Below, in pieces: positions 61,412-64,000 of a DNA stretch of 64,000 nt (within the stretch, counting starts at the first letter, position 1; every line of letters starts with the position of its first letter). Made by a program: the position numbers and the translations under genes. The notes beneath the pieces were generated by a model that worked only from the letters and a program-made list of their open reading frames with translations, was not told the origin of the DNA and did no database searches. This DNA comes from Lyngbya confervoides BDU141951. Its GTDB lineage: Bacteria; Cyanobacteriota; Cyanobacteriia; Thermosynechococcales; Thermosynechococcaceae. Location: assembly GCF_000817775.3 (NCBI RefSeq), contig NZ_JTHE03000091.1:62001-126000 (forward strand), given 5' to 3'.

Positions 61412-63445
61412 TCATGGATAAATAGAGTCCAGAACTTCCACAAGCACAATCTTGTCAAGACGAGGATCCACGTCCCGAACTTTAACCTGCAGGGCCTCTC
61501 CGAGATGGGGAATCCGATTAAAGCGCATGGGCAACTCCAACCCCAAATCTTCCAGCAAAACCAGGGCAAGGTTTTCATGCTCCCGTAGCCAGCGCAAAAC
61601 CAGTGCCCGCCAAATTTCATCCTTCTGCTGGCGCAGAAATTCTAAACTCCAGTAGCGGTTAGTTTGACGCTCCACCAACGCGGACTCGTAGGCAACGGGG
61701 GCTACCGTACTCAGGAGCTGCGTTAAATCCAGCTCGCTGTAGGGGAGATCGTCCCCCCGCAGATGGGCCTTAATCTGAAGATGCGCCACCAAATCCGCAT
61801 AGCGACGAATTGGGGAAGTGACCTGGCAGTAATGCTCCAGACCCAAACTAGAGTGACGTTGAGGGGTGGTGCTCACCTCGCTGCGCGGCATGCAGCGACG
61901 AATGGCGCAGGCTCGAACTGGACCGGGGGACAATTGCAGCAGTTCTTCCTCCGTGGGGAGATCGGGTTGAGCTTGATGCCGGAATGGCAGGGGAACCCCG
62001 TGGGCAAATCCATAGGTGGCAGCCACCTCCCCCGCCAGAATCATCATCTCTGCCACCAGTTCCCGCGACATGGAATTGGGCAACAGGTCAATGGTGACCG
62101 TTTCGCCCTGCACCTTGATAGAGGGTTCGGGAAGCTGAATCTGAATTGCGCCCTGGCGAGTACGCCACTGCTGACGAATTTTTGCCCATTTGGCTAAGCT
62201 CATCAGCTCGGATTCTGCCTGCACTCCTAGCTCTAGCATTTCGTCAACATCTTCGTAGGTGAGCCGGTAGGTGGGAGTCACCTGACTGGTGCAGATTTCA
62301 TAGGAGTCTAGGGATCCCTCCTGAGTCAAAAGAATGCCAAAGCTCAGGGCGCAGCAACAGTTCCCCTGGGTAAGACTCATCGGCCCGGTGGACAGCTCCA
62401 GGGGAAACATCGGAATCATGCCCGTCGGTAAATATACTGTGGTGGTGCGCCGCTGGGCCTCCCGGTCCAGATCATCGCCGGGCACAACCCAACGACTGGG
62501 ATCAGCAATGTGAACCCAGATGCGCTCGCGACCGTCGTCTAAAAATTCCAGGCTTAACCCATCATCAATTTCTGCTGTACTTTCGTCGTCAATGGTGTAG
62601 ACCTTGAGGTGGGTCAGATCGCGGCGATCGCGATCTTGATCGGGGGGTGGCATGTCTAAATATTGCTCTGCTGCAAGCGACACCTGAGGCGGGAACTGAT
62701 CGGCCATATTGCGCCGCCGTAGGAACAAGTTTTCATGTTTCTCCCATAACCCTAGCGCGACAAGCAGGTCAAACGCACCCACTGGTGTTTTTTCAAAATC
62801 CGTATGGCTGAGAATCTCGCGTGCCTGGAGACGACTCTTGGACTCTTCTCCAAACAGCGCGAAGTTTTCCACAGCACTGAGATAGACCCGATCGCTCGGC
62901 GTCCAGTCCACCGAGTCACCGGCAATGGCAGCTTGCAAGCCGTTGTAAAACCGCTGCTGCTGCTGCTCTCGCTCCGCCTCCCGCTTGATCTGATGCTGAA
63001 TATCTGCCACTTGGCTGACGGAACGCGGCTCAAAGCGATCGCCCTTCCGCTTGAAAAAAACCTTGTCATCGGTGAGCAGACAAAAGGAGGCATAGCAGAG
63101 CACCGGGGACTGCTCTGAAAACAATAGCAGCGATAAATCCTCAGCAGTGGTCGAGGTCTGCTCCTCCGTCAGCAGTTCCCAAGCCACCTCAAGACTAGTG
63201 GGATCAAGGTGCTGCTCCACGGCAGCTCGAAACTGAGCAACCTCCTCTGGAGCGTAGGTTTGCCCAGAAACCGAGTAACTGACCTGGCGGGGATGCACCA
63301 CATGGGACTGCCCAGATGCATCAATGACAACCCAATGCTTTTTCCCTTCGGGACGATCGATTACCCCAATTCGCCGCCCTTCCATTCCCTGTGTGGCACT
63401 CTCTCCCTGTAGCCGAAACTCAACTATTGTGCCTTTTTCAAACAA
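61412..63445 (-). CDS. rnb: RNase II/RNase R-type exoribonuclease
   Basis: 677 residues. An N-terminal region of about 250 residues without clear cold-shock motifs is followed by the RNB catalytic domain: VYTIDDESTAEIDDGLSLEF with the metal-binding Asp cluster, WVHIADPSRWV, VYLPTGMIPMFPLELS and YCQVTSPIRRYADLVAHLQIKA. A C-terminal S1-like segment (GEALQVKVRDVDPRLDKIVLVEVL) closes the protein. It degrades RNA from the 3' end. It lies 56 bp downstream of rpsR on the same strand, an arrangement with rpmG-rpsR seen in many cyanobacteria. Confidence 0.92.
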   Translation of the reverse strand: MFEKGTIVEFRLQGESATQGMEGRRIGVIDRPEGKKHWVVIDASGQSHVVHPRQVSYSVSGQTYAPEEVAQFRAAVEQHLDPTSLEVAWELLTEEQTSTTAEDLSLLLFSEQSPVLCYASFCLLTDDKVFFKRKGDRFEPRSVSQVADIQHQIKREAEREQQQQRFYNGLQAAIAGDSVDWTPSDRVYLSAVENFALFGEESKSRLQAREILSHTDFEKTPVGAFDLLVALGLWEKHENLFLRRRNMADQFPPQVSLAAEQYLDMPPPDQDRDRRDLTHLKVYTIDDESTAEIDDGLSLEFLDDGRERIWVHIADPSRWVVPGDDLDREAQRRTTTVYLPTGMIPMFPLELSTGPMSLTQGNCCCALSFGILLTQEGSLDSYEICTSQVTPTYRLTYEDVDEMLELGVQAESELMSLAKWAKIRQQWRTRQGAIQIQLPEPSIKVQGETVTIDLLPNSMSRELVAEMMILAGEVAATYGFAHGVPLPFRHQAQPDLPTEEELLQLSPGPVRACAIRRCMPRSEVSTTPQRHSSLGLEHYCQVTSPIRRYADLVAHLQIKAHLRGDDLPYSELDLTQLLSTVAPVAYESALVERQTNRYWSLEFLRQQKDEIWRALVLRWLREHENLALVLLEDLGLELPMRFNRIPHLGEALQVKVRDVDPRLDKIVLVEVLDSIYP

Positions 63446-63501
63446 GAAGACTTGATTCCTACTGCGGTGGACAACAACAAGGGTCGATTGAAGAAGAGAC
63501 C

Positions 63502-63717
63502 TTAGCCTTCGCGGTTGATGAAGGGCAGCAGCGCCAAAATGCGGGCGCGCTTGATGGCCACGGTCAGGTCCCGCTGCTGTTTAGAGGTCAGTCCTGTGAT
63601 CCGGCGCGGCAAAATTTTTCCCCGCTCTGTAATAAAGCGGCGCAGTAGATCTACATCTTTATAGTCAATGGGGTCTCCCGGCTTGATGGGGGACACTCGA
63701 CGTCGAAAATAGGCCAT
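63502..63717 (-). CDS. rpsR: 30S ribosomal protein S18
   Basis: 71 residues. [21 protein letters not shown] and [20 protein letters not shown] followed by [21 protein letters not shown] is S18 from end to end. It lies in the platform of the small subunit near S6. It sits between rpmG (80 bp upstream) and the RNase II gene. Confidence 0.98.
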   Translation of the reverse strand: MAYFRRRVSPIKPGDPIDYKDVDLLRRFITERGKILPRRITGLTSKQQRDLTVAIKRARILALLPFINREG

Positions 63718-63797
63718 GATTACTTTGAGTGAACAACAAAAACGGTGAACGGCAGCTCAGCGCCAAAGGACAATTCAGGTTGACCCGATTGCCTGGA

Positions 63798-63986
63798 TTA
63801 CTTAATCTCTTTGTGGACCGTGTGGGTATTGCAGTGGGTGCAGAACTTCTTGAGCTCAAGGCGAGCTGTGGTGTTCCGGCGGTTTTTGGTGGTGGTATAT
63901 CGAGAGACACCATTGGATCGCTTATTGGAATTGGTGCGACATTCGGTGCACTCTAAGGTAATAACAACGCGGACGCCCTTAGCCAT
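63798..63986 (-). CDS. rpmG: 50S ribosomal protein L33
   Basis: 62 residues. [17 protein letters not shown] and [22 protein letters not shown] are diagnostic. The four zinc-binding cysteines are present as CTEC and CTHC, so this is the zinc-containing (C+) form. It is the first gene of the rpmG-rpsR-RNase II group and starts 14 bp from the window edge. Confidence 0.98.
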   Translation of the reverse strand: MAKGVRVVITLECTECRTNSNKRSNGVSRYTTTKNRRNTTARLELKKFCTHCNTHTVHKEIK

Positions 63987-64000
63987 GGGATTGCTTGCTC

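Overview
The window comes from a cyanobacterium. Supporting signs are a phycocyanin operon with rod linkers, pcyA, an orange-carotenoid-protein-like gene pair, a four-ACT aspartate kinase, ArgZ/AgrE, NADH-type GltBD, PAP/fibrillin and CCB-type proteins, and many GCGATCGC (HIP1-like) palindromes. Base composition is moderately GC-rich. RcaF, RcaC and L-box signals point to a strain capable of chromatic acclimation, but the species cannot be named from this sequence. I see no insertion sequence, prophage, CRISPR array or tRNA gene.

Layout: 1-3.1 kb holds a truncated isoaspartyl peptidase, a propeller-transglutaminase protein and two small genes. 3.6-5.8 kb is the arginine dihydrolase/ornithine cyclodeaminase fusion. 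6.2-14.1 kb is a light-colour cluster: a PAS-like protein of unknown role, rcaF, rcaC, pcyA, then cpcB-cpcA-linker-linker-cpcD. A perfect L box (TTGCACA-N4-TTGCACA) lies before pcyA and another before cpcB. RcaC has the known REC-wHTH-HPt-REC layout, so regulator and two likely targets (bilin synthesis and phycocyanin) sit side by side. 14.1-25.8 kb carries a MEKHLA protein, a TerY-like vWA/kinase pair, and housekeeping or photosynthesis-assembly genes, including an exported GUN4-domain protein. 26-32 kb holds two tandem STAND/NB-ARC paralogues, the second without a P-loop. 32.3-38.4 kb is gltB-gltD. 38.8-44.7 kb is a 1988-residue pseudokinase-ATPase-GAF-GGDEF-EAL protein.

45-64 kb: an aldehyde dehydrogenase; lysC-rnhB; a helical carotenoid protein/CTDH pair (a split OCP); the RNase P RNA gene directly before rnc; ccsA and an alpha/beta hydrolase; a fibrillin-glycosyltransferase pair; a frameshifted Ser/Thr kinase with an AT-rich tail; pcm; an AGE-type epimerase; an adenylate cyclase; and the rpmG-rpsR-RNase II cluster. 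Four RNA-processing genes (rnhB, rnpB, rnc and an RNase II-type gene) lie in the last 17 kb.

The most interesting items are the compact RcaF/RcaC-L box-pcyA-cpc cluster, the unknown Cys-containing gene at its head, the STAND pair, the split OCP, the exported GUN4 protein and the mosaic frameshifted kinase.
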